Of a stretch of 55,403 nucleotides of DNA, positions 9,453-19,070 are shown in pieces. The translations under genes and the position numbers were made by a program. Each line of letters opens with the position of its first letter. The first letter of the stretch is position 1. Source of the DNA: Saccharomonospora sp. CUA-673 (GTDB lineage Bacteria; Actinomycetota; Actinomycetes; Mycobacteriales; Pseudonocardiaceae); NCBI RefSeq assembly GCF_001942305.1, contig NZ_MKKE01000027.1:1-55403 (forward strand), read 5' to 3'. Under the pieces are notes generated by a model that did not search any database, was not told the DNA's origin, and worked only from the letters and a program-made list of their open reading frames with translations.

Positions 9453-10803
9453 CAGCCGCGCCGGCCGGGCTTGCGGTGACGGAGTACTGGTGCGAACAGG
9501 CCTGGCTGCCCGGCGGTGTGCACTCGGGGGTCGGCATCGACGTCGCCGGCGGGATGATCACGGCGGTCGAGACGGGCCGGCCGCGACGCGGGACGGTGCT
9601 GCGCGGACTCACGGTGCCGGGCATGGCCAATGCACATTCCCACGCCTTCCACCGCGCGCTGCGCGGACGTACCCACGGCGACCGCGGCACGTTCTGGACC
9701 TGGCGCACGCTGATGTACCGGCTCGCCGAGCGCCTCGACCCGGACGGCTATTACCGGCTCGCCCGCGCCGTCTACGCCGAGATGGTGCTCGCCGGCTACA
9801 CGACCGTCGGCGAGTTCCACTACCTGCACCACGGGCCCGGTGGGCAGCACTACGCCGATCCGAACGCGATGGGCGCGGCCCTCGTCGCGGCAGCCCGCGA
9901 CGCGGGCATCCGCATCTGCCTGCTCGACACCTGTTACCTCACGGGCGGATTCGACCGGGAACTCGAGGGCGTGCAGCTGCGGTTCGGCGACGGCGACGTC
10001 GACGCGTGGGCGGCGCGCGCAGAGGCGTTCCGTCCGGAAGGGACACACGTCCGCCTCGGCGCGGCCGCGCATTCGGTACGGGCCGTGCCGTCGGAAGCAT
10101 TGTCCACAGTGGCCGAGCGGGCACGCGGAAGGCCGCTGCACATCCATCTGTCGGAACAGTCCGCCGAGAACGACGCATGCCTCGCCGCCCACGGCGTGAC
10201 CCCGACGGAGCTGCTGCGGCGCACCGGTTTCCTCGCCGACAACACCGTGGCCGTGCACGCGACGCACCTGACCGCGACCGACATGTCGACACTGGGTGCG
10301 GCCGCGGCACGGGCCTGTTTCTGCCCGACCACCGAACGCGACCTCGGCGACGGCATCGGCCCGGCCCGGGCCCTCGCGACGTCGGCGTGCGGTTGTGCCT
10401 CGGCAGCGACAGCCACGCCGTCGTCGACGCCTTCGAGGAGACCCGCGCCCTCGAACTGAACGAACGCCTCGCCGCGCAGGCCCGCGGGAGGTTCACCGCG
10501 GACGAACTGCTCACCGCCGCCACCGACCACGGCGCGCTCGGCTTCCCCGACGTCGGCCGGCTCGAACCCGGGCTGCAGGCCGACCTGGTCACCGTGACAC
10601 TGGATTCCGTCCGCACCGCCGGATCGTCCGCCGACGGGGCGCTGCTGGCCGCGTCCGCCGCCGACATCACCGACGTGGTGGTCGCGGGGGAGCCGGTGGT
10701 CAGCGAGGGTGTGCACACGCGGATCGAACGCCCGGCCGCCGCACTGGCCGCCGAGACCGTGCCGCTGCTGGAGCCAGGGACGGCGCGGTCAGGAACGATG
10801 TGA
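9449..10803 (+). CDS. hutF: Formimidoylglutamate deiminase, one apparent frameshift
   Basis: The corrected product has 451 residues and belongs to the amidohydrolase superfamily. Metal-binding features are [13 protein letters not shown] near residue 60, HIHLSEQ near 230 and VHATHLT. The segment CLGSDSHA follows the frame change near 10380. HutF converts N-formimino-L-glutamate to N-formyl-L-glutamate and ammonia. GTG 9449 overlaps the hutU stop as GTGA. The open frame changes once, as if one base were missing, and the conserved sequence resumes in the new frame. No N-formylglutamate deformylase gene (hutG or an allantoate-amidohydrolase-type substitute) follows in the operon. Confidence 0.88.
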
Positions 10804-10814
10804 CGAGGGACGTG

Positions 10815-11988
10815 ATGACCATGCGGACGGCGAAGTCCACGGCCATCGTCGGGATCGGTGAGTTGACGACCAACGACCCGGGCTGGGGGTGCTGCGCGAC
10901 GCGGCGCTGGTCGTGGAGGGCAGCCGGATCGTGTGGGTGGGCCGGGCGGGGGTCCCGCCGACGGCGGACTCCATTGTGGACGTCGGCGGCAGGGCGGTGC
11001 TGCCCGGTTGGGTCGACAGCCACACCCACCTGGTCTTCGCCGGCGACCGGACGGCCGAGTTCGAGGCGCGCATGGCGGGCGAGGCCTACCGGGCGGGCGG
11101 CATCGCCACGACGGTCGAACGCACCCGCGCGGCGAGCGACGACGAACTGGAGGCGACCCTGGTCCGGCACGTCGACGAGGCCGTGCGGCAGGGCACGACG
11201 TACCTCGAGACGAAGACCGGTTACGGGCTCACCGTCGACGACGAGGCGCGGTCCGCCCGGATCGCCGCCCGCCGCGCCGACGAGGTCACCTACCTGGGCG
11301 CACACCTCGTCCCGCCCGGCACCGATGCCCAGTCCTATGTGGAACTCGTGTGCGGCGACATGCTCGAGGCCGTCGCGCCGCACGTGGGCTGGGCCGACGT
11401 GTTCTGCGAGGACGGCGCGTTCGACGAGGCGCAGGCCGAGCGGGTCGTCGCCGCGGCGGCCGCGCGCGGTCTCGGGGTGCGGGTCCACGGCAACCAGCTC
11501 GGCACCGGCCCGGGCGTGCGGCTCGCGGTGCGCCACAGCGCTGCGAGCGTCGACCACTGCACCCACCTGACCGACGCCGACGTCGACGCGCTCGCCGGTT
11601 CGGACACCGTGGCGACGCTGCTGCCCGCCTGCGATCTGTCCACCCGTCAGCCCCTCGCGCCCGCACGCCGGCTGCTCGACGCCGGCGCCACCGTCGCGCT
11701 CGCCAGCAACGCCAACCCGGGCAGCTCGTACACCACGTCGATGGCGTTCTGCGTCGCCACCGCCGTGTTGCAGATGGGCATGACCGTCCGCGAGGCAGTG
11801 TGGTCGGCGACCGCAGGCGGCGCGCGGGCGCTGCGCCGGGCCACCGGCGACGGCGCCGTGGGATGCGTGCGTGCGGGCGCGCGCGCGACCTGCACGTGCT
11901 CGACGCGCCGTCGGCCACGCACCTGGCCTACCGTCCCGGCGTCCCGCTCACCTGGGCCGTGTGGCGAGCGGGCACCCGGGTCGCCTGA
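10815..11988 (+). CDS. hutI: Imidazolonepropionase, two apparent frameshifts
   Basis: The corrected product has 391 residues, normal for HutI, which opens the imidazolone ring to give N-formimino-L-glutamate. The family signatures are DSHTHLVFAGDRTAEF near residue 65, ETKTGYGLTVDDE near 130, VHGNQLG and LASNANPGSSYTTSM near the C-terminus. Frame changes lie near 10885 (GELTTNDPG before LRDAALVVEG) and near 11880 (VRAGARA before DLHVLDAP), each as if one base were missing. It starts 12 bases after hutF. HutI catalyses the step before HutF, so gene order does not follow pathway order. Confidence 0.88.
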
Positions 11989-12017
11989 CGGCTCCCAGCC
12001 GGTTCAGTCCGGCAGTC

Positions 12018-12794
12018 TCAGTCCAGCAGCGCCGTGACGCCGAGGGTCTCGGCGCGTTCCTGGGCTCGTTCGCGCAGCTCGTCGTCGAGGCCCTGGGCCA
12101 GGACCGTCGCCCTGAGCTCGTCGTCGAGGTGGGCGAGCAGGTCGAACAGTGCGTGCCACAGGTCGTACTCGTCGGCGGCACGGGCGAAGTCGACGTGCCG
12201 GTCGTCGGGGATGCGCTCGACGACGGCGCCCAGTCCGGACTTGTCGTCGACCACGAACGCGACCTCGAGCACCTGCCGTTCGTTGAGCTCGGCCAGCCCC
12301 GCCTCGGTGATCTCGGTGGGCACGCCGCCGCCGACGAACCGGCCGAGGGTGATCCAGTCCTCCCGGCGGCGCAGCTCCCTGCTGACGTCGGTCACCGTCG
12401 CCACGGGCAGCCCGGAGATGATGTGCACCGCGCGCCGCGGGTCGAGCTCGCGGGCCACGTCCGCCAGGAACGGCGCAGGCAACTTCTGCGCGATCGCCAC
12501 GCCGCGCTCGGTGTCCAGCATGCCCGCCAGCCGCGCGCTGATCAGCGGGCCGAACGCCTTCTGCGCCAGCGTCGCCAGCACCGGAACCGGCACGAGACCC
12601 GCCGCCGACACGAGCTTGCGCAGCACCGACTGGTGCGCCTCCTGCAGGGCGTCGGTCGCCTGGTCGCGCAGCGCGCGAATGTCGGCCGGCGGCACGTCGT
12701 ACAGGAACGCCAGGCGCTCCTCGTCCTGACCGAGGACCCGGGCGAGCTTGACGACCTCGGCCCGCGCGGCCAGGTGGTCCAGAGCGTCGGTCAC
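12018..12794 (-). CDS. Conserved hypothetical protein, mostly helical
   Basis: The 258-residue product starts at GTG 12794, overlapping the stop of the small upstream gene as GTGA. It is rich in Leu, Ala, Glu and Arg and appears helical, without signal peptide or clear membrane segments. A hydrophobic stretch around KLVSAAGLVPVPVLATLAQKAFGP is too polar at its edges to call a membrane helix. The middle (LDPRRAVHIISGLPVATVTDVSRELRRR) vaguely recalls helical repeats of the MgtE N-domain type, but I would not assign a function. It converges with the hut operon. Confidence 0.7.
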   Translation of the reverse strand: MTDALDHLAARAEVVKLARVLGQDEERLAFLYDVPPADIRALRDQATDALQEAHQSVLRKLVSAAGLVPVPVLATLAQKAFGPLISARLAGMLDTERGVAIAQKLPAPFLADVARELDPRRAVHIISGLPVATVTDVSRELRRREDWITLGRFVGGGVPTEITEAGLAELNERQVLEVAFVVDDKSGLGAVVERIPDDRHVDFARAADEYDLWHALFDLLAHLDDELRATVLAQGLDDELRERAQERAETLGVTALLD

Positions 12795-13000
12795 AGTCCC
12801 ACCGCCTTGCGCACGGCGGGCCGGATGACGAACGGAACGTGTTTCAGCGCGTCCTCGGCGGCGGTCTGCAACGTCGCGGCCTGGGCACGCCTGGCATCCC
12901 GCACCGCGTCCGCGAGCAGCTGTTTGTGCTCGTCGGACAAGGTTTCGATGCCATCGGGCAACGGCCCCACCTGCTCGGCGAGCGTGCGTGTCGTCGTCAT
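12791..13000 (-). CDS. Small conserved hypothetical protein (69 aa)
   Basis: This is the first gene of a two-gene leftward operon, sharing a GTGA stop-start overlap with the next gene. The product is charged and helical (SDEHKQLLADAVRDARRAQAAT) with a short hydrophobic part near the C-terminus (KHVPFVIRPAVRKAVGL). An AGGAGGGG-type ribosome site lies just before the ATG. No family is recognised. Confidence 0.65.
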   Translation of the reverse strand: MTTTRTLAEQVGPLPDGIETLSDEHKQLLADAVRDARRAQAATLQTAAEDALKHVPFVIRPAVRKAVGL

Positions 13001-13050
13001 GGTCCCCTCCTGCTAGAGGCACTGCGCTGTGGCGGATAGTTTCGCACCCC

Positions 13051-13770
13051 ATGACACGCGAGATCGACACCTCGACCGTCCGCGTCGGTGAACAGGACGT
13101 GTACCTGGCCACACCGCGGGAATCCACCGGCGCCGGCATGCTGATCCTGCCCATGATCACCGGCATCGGCGAACGGGTGCGGGAGTTCGCAGCCGAACTC
13201 GCCGGCCACGGCGTCACCGCCCTGAGCTGGGACCCCTTCGACGGGGTGAGCATGGACGACACCCCGCTCGAGTCCATGTTCGAGCTGATGCACGGCCTCG
13301 ACGACGAGCACTGCCTCGGCGAGATGCGGGAACTGCTGGACCACATGTTCGGCGAACTCGGCCTGCAGAAGGTCGGCGTCGTCGGCTACTGCCTCGGCGG
13401 GCGGTTCGCGCTGCTGCTCGGCGCCCGCGAAGCACGCCTGGCCAACGTCGTCGCCTATCACCCGACCGTCTTCCCGGAACCGGCCGCCAACCACACCGTC
13501 GACGCGTTCACCGAGAGCGCCCGCATCGCCGCCCCGACGATGATGCTCTACCCGGGCCAGGACACCGCCGTGCCCCGCGAGGTGTTCGACCGGCTCCAGG
13601 AGGCGCTCCAGTCGCGCACCGACGAACGTGCCGCGACCATCGTGCACCTCTACCCGCAGGCCCACCACGGCTTCAGCGACACCCGCAGCCACGGCGCCGA
13701 GGTCAACGAACACGCCTACGCCGTGTCCCAACCCCAGGTCCTCGCCTTCGTCGACGCCACCACCCGCTGA
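13051..13770 (+). CDS. Dienelactone hydrolase family alpha/beta hydrolase
   Basis: The 239-residue product matches the DLH family in length and order. The nucleophile elbow is GYCLGG with a Cys nucleophile near residue 113. The acid lies in LYPGQDTAVP and the catalytic His in the closing QAHHGFSD segment. The family hydrolyses cyclic dienelactones in aromatic degradation, but most actinobacterial members have unknown substrates. No aromatic-degradation genes are nearby, so the physiological role is open. It is transcribed away from the two-gene unknown operon on its left. Confidence 0.85.
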   Translation: MTREIDTSTVRVGEQDVYLATPRESTGAGMLILPMITGIGERVREFAAELAGHGVTALSWDPFDGVSMDDTPLESMFELMHGLDDEHCLGEMRELLDHMFGELGLQKVGVVGYCLGGRFALLLGAREARLANVVAYHPTVFPEPAANHTVDAFTESARIAAPTMMLYPGQDTAVPREVFDRLQEALQSRTDERAATIVHLYPQAHHGFSDTRSHGAEVNEHAYAVSQPQVLAFVDATTR

Positions 13771-13875
13771 CCGCCGCCCACAGTCCGCGCGCCGCACCCG
13801 CCTGGCCCGATCCGAGCGGCCGACGGGTGCGGCGCGGCCCACAGGTCGTGATCATTGGTGGCACAATGTGCCGCC

Positions 13876-14668
13876 ATGACCACCGGAACGTCGCGAACCG
13901 GCCGCCGGGTGAGCATCGTCGACCTCGCGATGCTCGCGTTGGCGATCGGTTCCGTGGCGCTGCTGTCGTACGTCATGTTCTTCGACGTCCCGGAGCGCAC
14001 GGCCCACACGATCTTCATCATCGACGCGGCCATCTGCGGCGTGTTCCTCATCGAGTTCGTCTGGCGGTGGCGCCAGGCCGGCTGGGACAAGATGTTCCCC
14101 GTCCGCGGGTGGTACGAGATCCTCGGCATGATCCCCATCGCCCACCCCGCGCTGCGCGGATTCCGGCTGCTGCGCATCGTCGTCGTCATCGTCCGGCTCG
14201 CCCGCACCGCGACCGGGCCTTCGGGGAACGCGTCACCAGCCGCATCGTCGAGCGCTACTCGCACACCATCGTCGACGCCATCAAGAAACCGATCACCATC
14301 GTCGTGCTCGACGAGGTCGTCCGCGTCCTCGAAACCGGCAACTACCCCGAGAACCTCGCGCGCTCCCTCGGCCAGAACAAGGAAATGCTGCGCGAGATCG
14401 TCACCGAGAAACTGCGCAACGACCCCCAAGCCGGCCGCTCCGCCGCCTGCCCTTCCACGACGAGATCGTGCACTCGGTCACCGACACCGTCATCCGCATC
14501 GTCCTCGAAGTACTCGCCGACGACCGCATCGACCACTTCTTCGCCGCCGTCGTCCGCGAGAACCGGCAACAGATCCGCCAGGCCGTCGAACTCGGACTCC
14601 ACCAGAAGGACGACGACGAGCTCTCCCAGCAGCTACCCACCCGCCCCGAACGTCAACTTTTCAATTGA
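13876..14668 (+). CDS. Voltage-sensor/ion-channel-like membrane protein, two apparent frameshifts
   Basis: With two one-base corrections (near 14215 and 14450) the product has about 264 residues. The N-terminal 110 residues hold three to four hydrophobic segments (IVDLAMLALAIGSVALLSYVM, HTIFIIDAAICGVFLIEF, WYEILGMIPI) followed by an Arg-spaced helix, GFRLLRIVVVIVRLAR, resembling an S4 voltage sensor. The remainder is a soluble helical domain (VDAIKKPITIVVLDEVVRVLE; HSVTDTVIRIVLEVLADDRIDHFFAAVV). No pore-loop selectivity motif such as TVGYG is visible, so ion conduction is not shown. Annotators usually call such proteins ion transporters. Confidence 0.68.
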
Positions 14669-14896
14669 GGTTCGGGCTCACCAGCCGTTCGGTGCAGGTA
14701 GCGGAACCTCAGCGCGGTCCTGGCTGCGGGATCGCCTCCTCACGAATGTCCAATTCTCCTCGTCGTCGCTGTCCTCGCCAGGACCACGCTGAGAACCCGC
14801 GGCGGTGAATGCTGCGTAGGCGGTCGCAGCGGCGGCTCACCTTTGTTAGTGGATCACCATGGTTGGCGCGTCGGGAGAGCGCGTCGGGGTGGCGCG

Positions 14897-15202
14897 TCAG
14901 GCGGCGTAGAGGTCTTGCCTGGTGGAGGCCACGTCGGCTGCGAAGTAGGGGTTGCTGAAGTCGTAGCCGATGATCAGGTCGACGTCACGTCCGAGCAGGC
15001 GTTCGAGGTCGTCCTTGAGTCGCATCCATGCGCGGATGCGGCTGGGAGCCTCATCCAGGAATTCCACGAGGAAGTCGTAGTCGCTGCGGTCCGGGTCGAA
15101 GTCGTCGCGCAGCGCCGAGCCGAACAGCGTCAGCGACTTGACGTAGTGCCGCTGACACAGCTCGGCGATCGCCTCGGTGTCGAGCTTCCGCACCATGCTC
15201 AT
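14897..15202 (-). CDS. MNT-type nucleotidyltransferase (MntA-like), no HEPN partner
   Basis: The 101-residue product has the minimal nucleotidyltransferase signature: LFGSALRD followed by SDYDFLVEF, and DVDLIIG as the third acidic site. Solitary MNT proteins of this size usually act as MntA antitoxins that AMPylate a HEPN-domain HepT toxin encoded next door. No HEPN-like gene is visible on either side. Three nested starts are possible (GTG 15208, ATG 15202, ATG 15196); I chose the middle one. The 230 bases downstream contain no recognisable gene. Confidence 0.8.
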   Translation of the reverse strand: MSMVRKLDTEAIAELCQRHYVKSLTLFGSALRDDFDPDRSDYDFLVEFLDEAPSRIRAWMRLKDDLERLLGRDVDLIIGYDFSNPYFAADVASTRQDLYAA

Positions 15203-15230
15203 GGTCACAACTGTACCGGCAGGCGTCGGG

Positions 15231-17728
15231 TCAGCTCTTGCGTTTGGTTCGGCTGGTGGGTGGGGCTGTGCGGGGGTCGTCGGGCCAGGGGTGCTTCGGG
15301 TAACGGCCGCGCAGGTCCGCGCGCACCGACGCGTAGCCGCTGTCCCAGAACGAGTCCAGATCCGACGTCACCGCGGCCGGCCTACCCGCGGGGGACAGCA
15401 GGTGCAGCACGACCGGGGTCGTCCCGTCCGCCACCGTCGGCGTGGCCCGCAGGCCGAACATCTCTTGCAGCTTCACCGCCAGCACCGGCTGCTCACCCGA
15501 GTAGTCGACCGCGATCCGCGAGCCCGACGGCACCTCGATGCGCTCCGGGGCGAGGTCGTCGAGCCGGCGCGCCTCCTGCCACGGCACCAACCGGCGCACC
15601 GCCGACGCCGTGTCGATCTTCTCCAGGTCTGCGCGGCGACGTGCCGCCGACAGCTCCGGTTCGAGCCAGTCGTCGACCCGCGCCAGCAGTGCCTCGTCGG
15701 AGACGTCCGGCCACGGCTCGCCCAACCGCGTGTGCAGGAACGCCAACCGGTGCCGCAACCGGGTCGCCGTGTCCGACCAGCGCAGCACGCCCAGTCCCTC
15801 CTGGGCCAGACCGTCTAGCAGTGCGCCGCGCAGCCGTGCCGGGTCGGGGTTCGGCAGGGGCCGTTCGGTCAGGACGATCGCCCCGAGCGACCGCACCGAC
15901 CGGGCCGTGACGTCGCCGTCGGACCACGCGACCTCGTCGGCCTCGGTCAGCAGACTCGCCGCGACGCGCGTGGCCAGTTCCTCGTCGGCCCGGGCCGCGA
16001 GGCGGATGACGGCGTGGGCGCGGCCCGGTTCACGCGTGGCCTCGGCGACGGCGAGCCACTCGGCGTCGCCGAGGCCGCTGCCCGCGGCCAGTTCCGCCGC
16101 CGTGCCACCGGCCATGAGATACACGTTCGACGTCGCGTCCCGGCGCCGCGCCAACCGCTCCGGATACGCCAACGCCACCACCGCAGCCGTGTCAGCACCC
16201 CACGTCGCCGTGTCAGCATCTCGCGTCGCCGTGTCAGCAATCTGTGTCGCCGTGTTGGCATCCCGCGTCACGAGGGCGGCGAGCCGGCGGGCCTCGCGTC
16301 GCATCCGGGACGCCTCGGGCGAGCGTGACCGGCGCAGGTCGCGCAGGGCGCCGTCGACGTCGACCTGCGCGCCGCCGCGCGAGCCGTCGAGCAACGCGGC
16401 GACCTCGGCCGCGGTGTCGGCGCCGACCTCGGCCGACCCGTCGAGCAGGGCCCGCGCCAGCCGCGGGTGGACGCCGAGCGCCGCCATGCGGCCGCCGCGG
16501 TGGTCACGGTGCCGTCGCCCGTGACCGCGCCCAGCGTGCGCAGGACCTCCCGCCCGGCGGCCAGCGCGCCGTCGGGCGGCGGGTCCCACCACGACAGCCC
16601 GCGGCCGTCGGGCGTCGACCAGCACGCGAGCTCCAGCGCCAGGCGGGTGAGCTCGGCGGTGCGGATCTCGGGTTCGGGGTAGGCGGGCAGGCTCGCCGTC
16701 TCGTGTTCGGGCCAGCAGCGATAGGCGACGCCGGGCCCCTGCCGACCGGCGCGTCCGGCGCGCTGCTCGGCGACGGCCTGCGGACTGCGCACGGTCGTCA
16801 GCCCGGACAACCCGCGCCGGTGGTCGACCCGCGGCACGCGCGAGCGGCCCGCGTCCACGACGATCCGCACGCCCGGCACCGTGAGGCTCGACTCGGCGAC
16901 CGCGGTCGCCAGGACCACCCGCCGTCGAGCTCCCTCGCGCAGCGCCGCGTCCTGGTCGGCGGCCGACAGCCGGCCGTGCAGGGTCACCACGTCGACGTCC
17001 GGCAGGTCCAGTTGTGTGCGCACGCGGCCGATCTCCGCGGCACCGGGCAGGAACGCCAGCACGTCCCCGTCGGCCTCGTTCAGCGCCGCGATGATGGTCC
17101 GGGCGACGCAGCCCTCGAGCCGTTCGCCGCGCACCGGTGGGCTGTGGCGCACCTCGACCGGATACGTCCTCGCCTCGGCCGTGACGACCGGTGCAGCGCC
17201 CCCAACGTCCCCAACGCCGGTGCCGAGGAGCGCCGCGAGTCGGTCGGTGGCGACGGTCGCCGACGTCGCCAGCAGGCGCAGGTCGTCGCGCAGGCCCGCT
17301 CGCACGTCGAGCAGCAGCGCGAGGAGCAGGTCCGCGTCGAGGTGCCGTTCGTGGCATTCGTCGAGCAACACCACGGACGTCCCGGGCAGCTCGGGGTCGT
17401 GCTGCACGCGCCGCACCAGCAGGCCGGTCGTGACGACCTCGATGCGCGTGCGGGCCGAGACCTTCCGCTCGCCGCGTACCGCGTAGCCGACGGTCTCGCC
17501 GACCGGTTCGCCCAGCAGCGCGGCCATCCGCTGCGCGGCGGCGCGTGCGGCCAGGCGCCGCGGTTCGGCGACGACGATCCGTCCGCCGACGGCGTCGGCG
17601 AGGTCGAGCGGGACGACGGTTGTCTTGCCCGTGCCCGGCGGTGCGACGAGGACGGCCGAACCGTGCTCGTCCAGCGCCGCGCGCACGGTGGGCAGGACGC
17701 TGCGCACCGGCAGGTCGGGCAGCCGCAT
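15231..17728 (-). CDS. hrpB: ATP-dependent helicase HrpB (DEAH-box), one apparent frameshift
   Basis: The corrected 832-residue product matches HrpB in length. From the N-terminus: Walker A VAPPGTGKTTVV near residue 31, motif II DECHERHLDADL, motif III ATSATV, AFLPGAAEI, and motif VI QRAGRAGRQGPGVAYR. The HrpB C-terminal domain (DYSGEQPVLAVKLQEMFGL, HLLSPAGRPAAVTSDL, RYPKHPWPDDP) ends the protein. The frame changes once near 16490 as if one base were missing. Just after this point the protein contains four heptad-like repeats (see the repeat at 16186). The biological role of bacterial HrpB is poorly defined. It is divergent from the DsbA-like gene. Confidence 0.92.
16186..16269. repeat. Four in-frame 21-bp tandem repeats inside hrpB
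   Basis: Four units of exactly 21 bases start at 16186, 16207, 16228 and 16249. Each begins GCCGTGT(C/T)(A/G)GCA and ends in GTC. Read on the gene strand they encode seven-residue units of the type DA(N/D)TAT(Q/R/W). The insert lies between the helicase core and the C-terminal HrpB domain, is multiple-of-three throughout and keeps the reading frame. Confidence 0.85.
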
Positions 17729-17828
17729 GCGCGTCTCGCTCCTCGGACAGTCGGGGGTCGGGTGGTGGACAGGGTTTTTACCCGACTTCCGTAGCCTAAG
17801 AGGCGCACGTACGTGAGGAAGGACCCCA

Positions 17829-18624
17829 GTGGGCGGAGCGGAACGGACCGCGCGTAAGCGGCGGCAGGAACAGCAGGCACGCAACGCGGTCGCGCAGGCG
17901 CGGGGCGGCGGAAACGGGAAGCGCATCGCCCTGATCATCGGTGTGCTCGTGCTGGTGGCGGCCGTGATCATCGGCGGTGTGCTGTGGACCAACGCCTCGC
18001 AGAACGAGACCGAGGGGCAGCAGATCCCCGCGGCCGAGCCCGTGCGGTCGGAGCACCCGGAAACGCGCGACGGCGTCGTTGTCGAGACCGGTAGTCCCGA
18101 CGCCGGGGCGACCATCGACGTCTACGTCGACTTCCTGTGCCCGGCGTGTGGCCAGTTCCACGAGACGTTCGGCCAGCAGATCAACCAGAAGGTCGCCGAC
18201 GGTTCGCTGCGCGTGCGCACCCACATGGTGCCGATGCTGACCGAGCAGTCCTCCCCGCCCGGCTACTCGCTCGACGCGGCGAACGCGGCGCTGCTGGCAG
18301 CCGACGAGGGCCGATTCACGCGGTTCCACGACAGCCTCTTCGAGTCCCAGCCCGCCGAGCGCCCGCGCCTACGACGACGACCAGCTCATCCAGCTCGGCC
18401 GCGACATCGGCATCGAGAGCGAGGCATTCGCCGAGGGCATCCGGGGCGGCACCTACGACCAGCAGCTGCAGGACGCGTTCGAGGAGACCGCGAACGACCG
18501 CAGCCTGCACCAGGAGGGTCCGCAGGGCACGGGCTTCAGCACGCCGACCGTGACCCACAACGGCCAGGTCGTCGAGCTCGACGAGAACTGGCTCGACCGG
18601 GTCACCTCCGGAGGGGGCAGCTGA
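17829..18624 (+). CDS. Membrane-anchored DsbA-like thioredoxin, one apparent frameshift
   Basis: The product has about 265 residues. A basic N-terminus (TARKRRQEQQARNAVAQAR) precedes a single membrane helix (IALIIGVLVLVAAVIIGGVLW, about residues 34-55), giving an N-in, C-out topology. The outer domain is a DsbA-type thioredoxin fold with the redox motif FLCPACGQFHETFG and a later FSTPTVTHNG cis-Pro loop. Such proteins handle disulfide formation in exported proteins of actinobacteria. The frame changes near 18357 (one extra base or two missing); conserved sequence resumes as AYDDDQLIQLGRD. GTG 17829 follows AAGGA. Confidence 0.85.
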
Positions 18625-18737
18625 CGCTTTTCTCCCCACCTGTCCTGGCCGGGTGTTCTACGCTGTGCTGCGCGGGGAACCGCTGACGGATCGGCGACGT
18701 CGAAGTCGTGCGCGCCGAGGGGGACGAGGGAGGATTC

Positions 18738-19070
18738 GTGAGCACATCCGGGTTTCATGTCGACGAGGGGGCCTACGACACGTACGCCCGTGCCGTCGAC
18801 CCGCACGGCGAGGCGGTGCGTAGGTCCACCGACGGCAACGTCTCGTCCAACGTCGAGCTGGGCGGCGACGGGTTCTCGGCGATGGGGTCCGAGTCCGGTT
18901 TCGCCGGCGCGTACACGGGTCGGATGCGGGCGTTGCAGGAACGGCTCGGCAAGTTGGGCGGCAACTGGACCGCCGTGGGTGAGGCGGCCCGCCGCACCGG
19001 CGCCAACTACGACGTCGTCGAGGCCGACCAGTCCGAGGTCATGACCCGGATCGGCAAGGAGCTCGGATGA
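18738..19070 (+). CDS. WXG100/ESX-type small secreted protein
   Basis: The 110-residue helical product has the size and spacing of actinobacterial WXG100/EspC-like proteins. The first half is a helix (DEGAYDTYARAVDPHGEAVRR), a Trp sits in a turn (GGNWTAVG), and a second helix ends at MTRIGKELG. The first GTG after an AGGAGG-like site is used as the start. The stop overlaps the next ATG as ATGA, so it is translationally coupled to the NlpC/P60 gene. By family knowledge it would form a helical pair and travel through a type VII secretion system, but no EccC ATPase is in the window. Confidence 0.65.
   Translation: MSTSGFHVDEGAYDTYARAVDPHGEAVRRSTDGNVSSNVELGGDGFSAMGSESGFAGAYTGRMRALQERLGKLGGNWTAVGEAARRTGANYDVVEADQSEVMTRIGKELG

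Noticed and set aside
7826..11988. Hut genes as true pseudogenes
   Set aside because: Frame changes are uniform single-base losses shared with many unrelated genes; protein sequence on both sides is well conserved, which argues for sequencing error.
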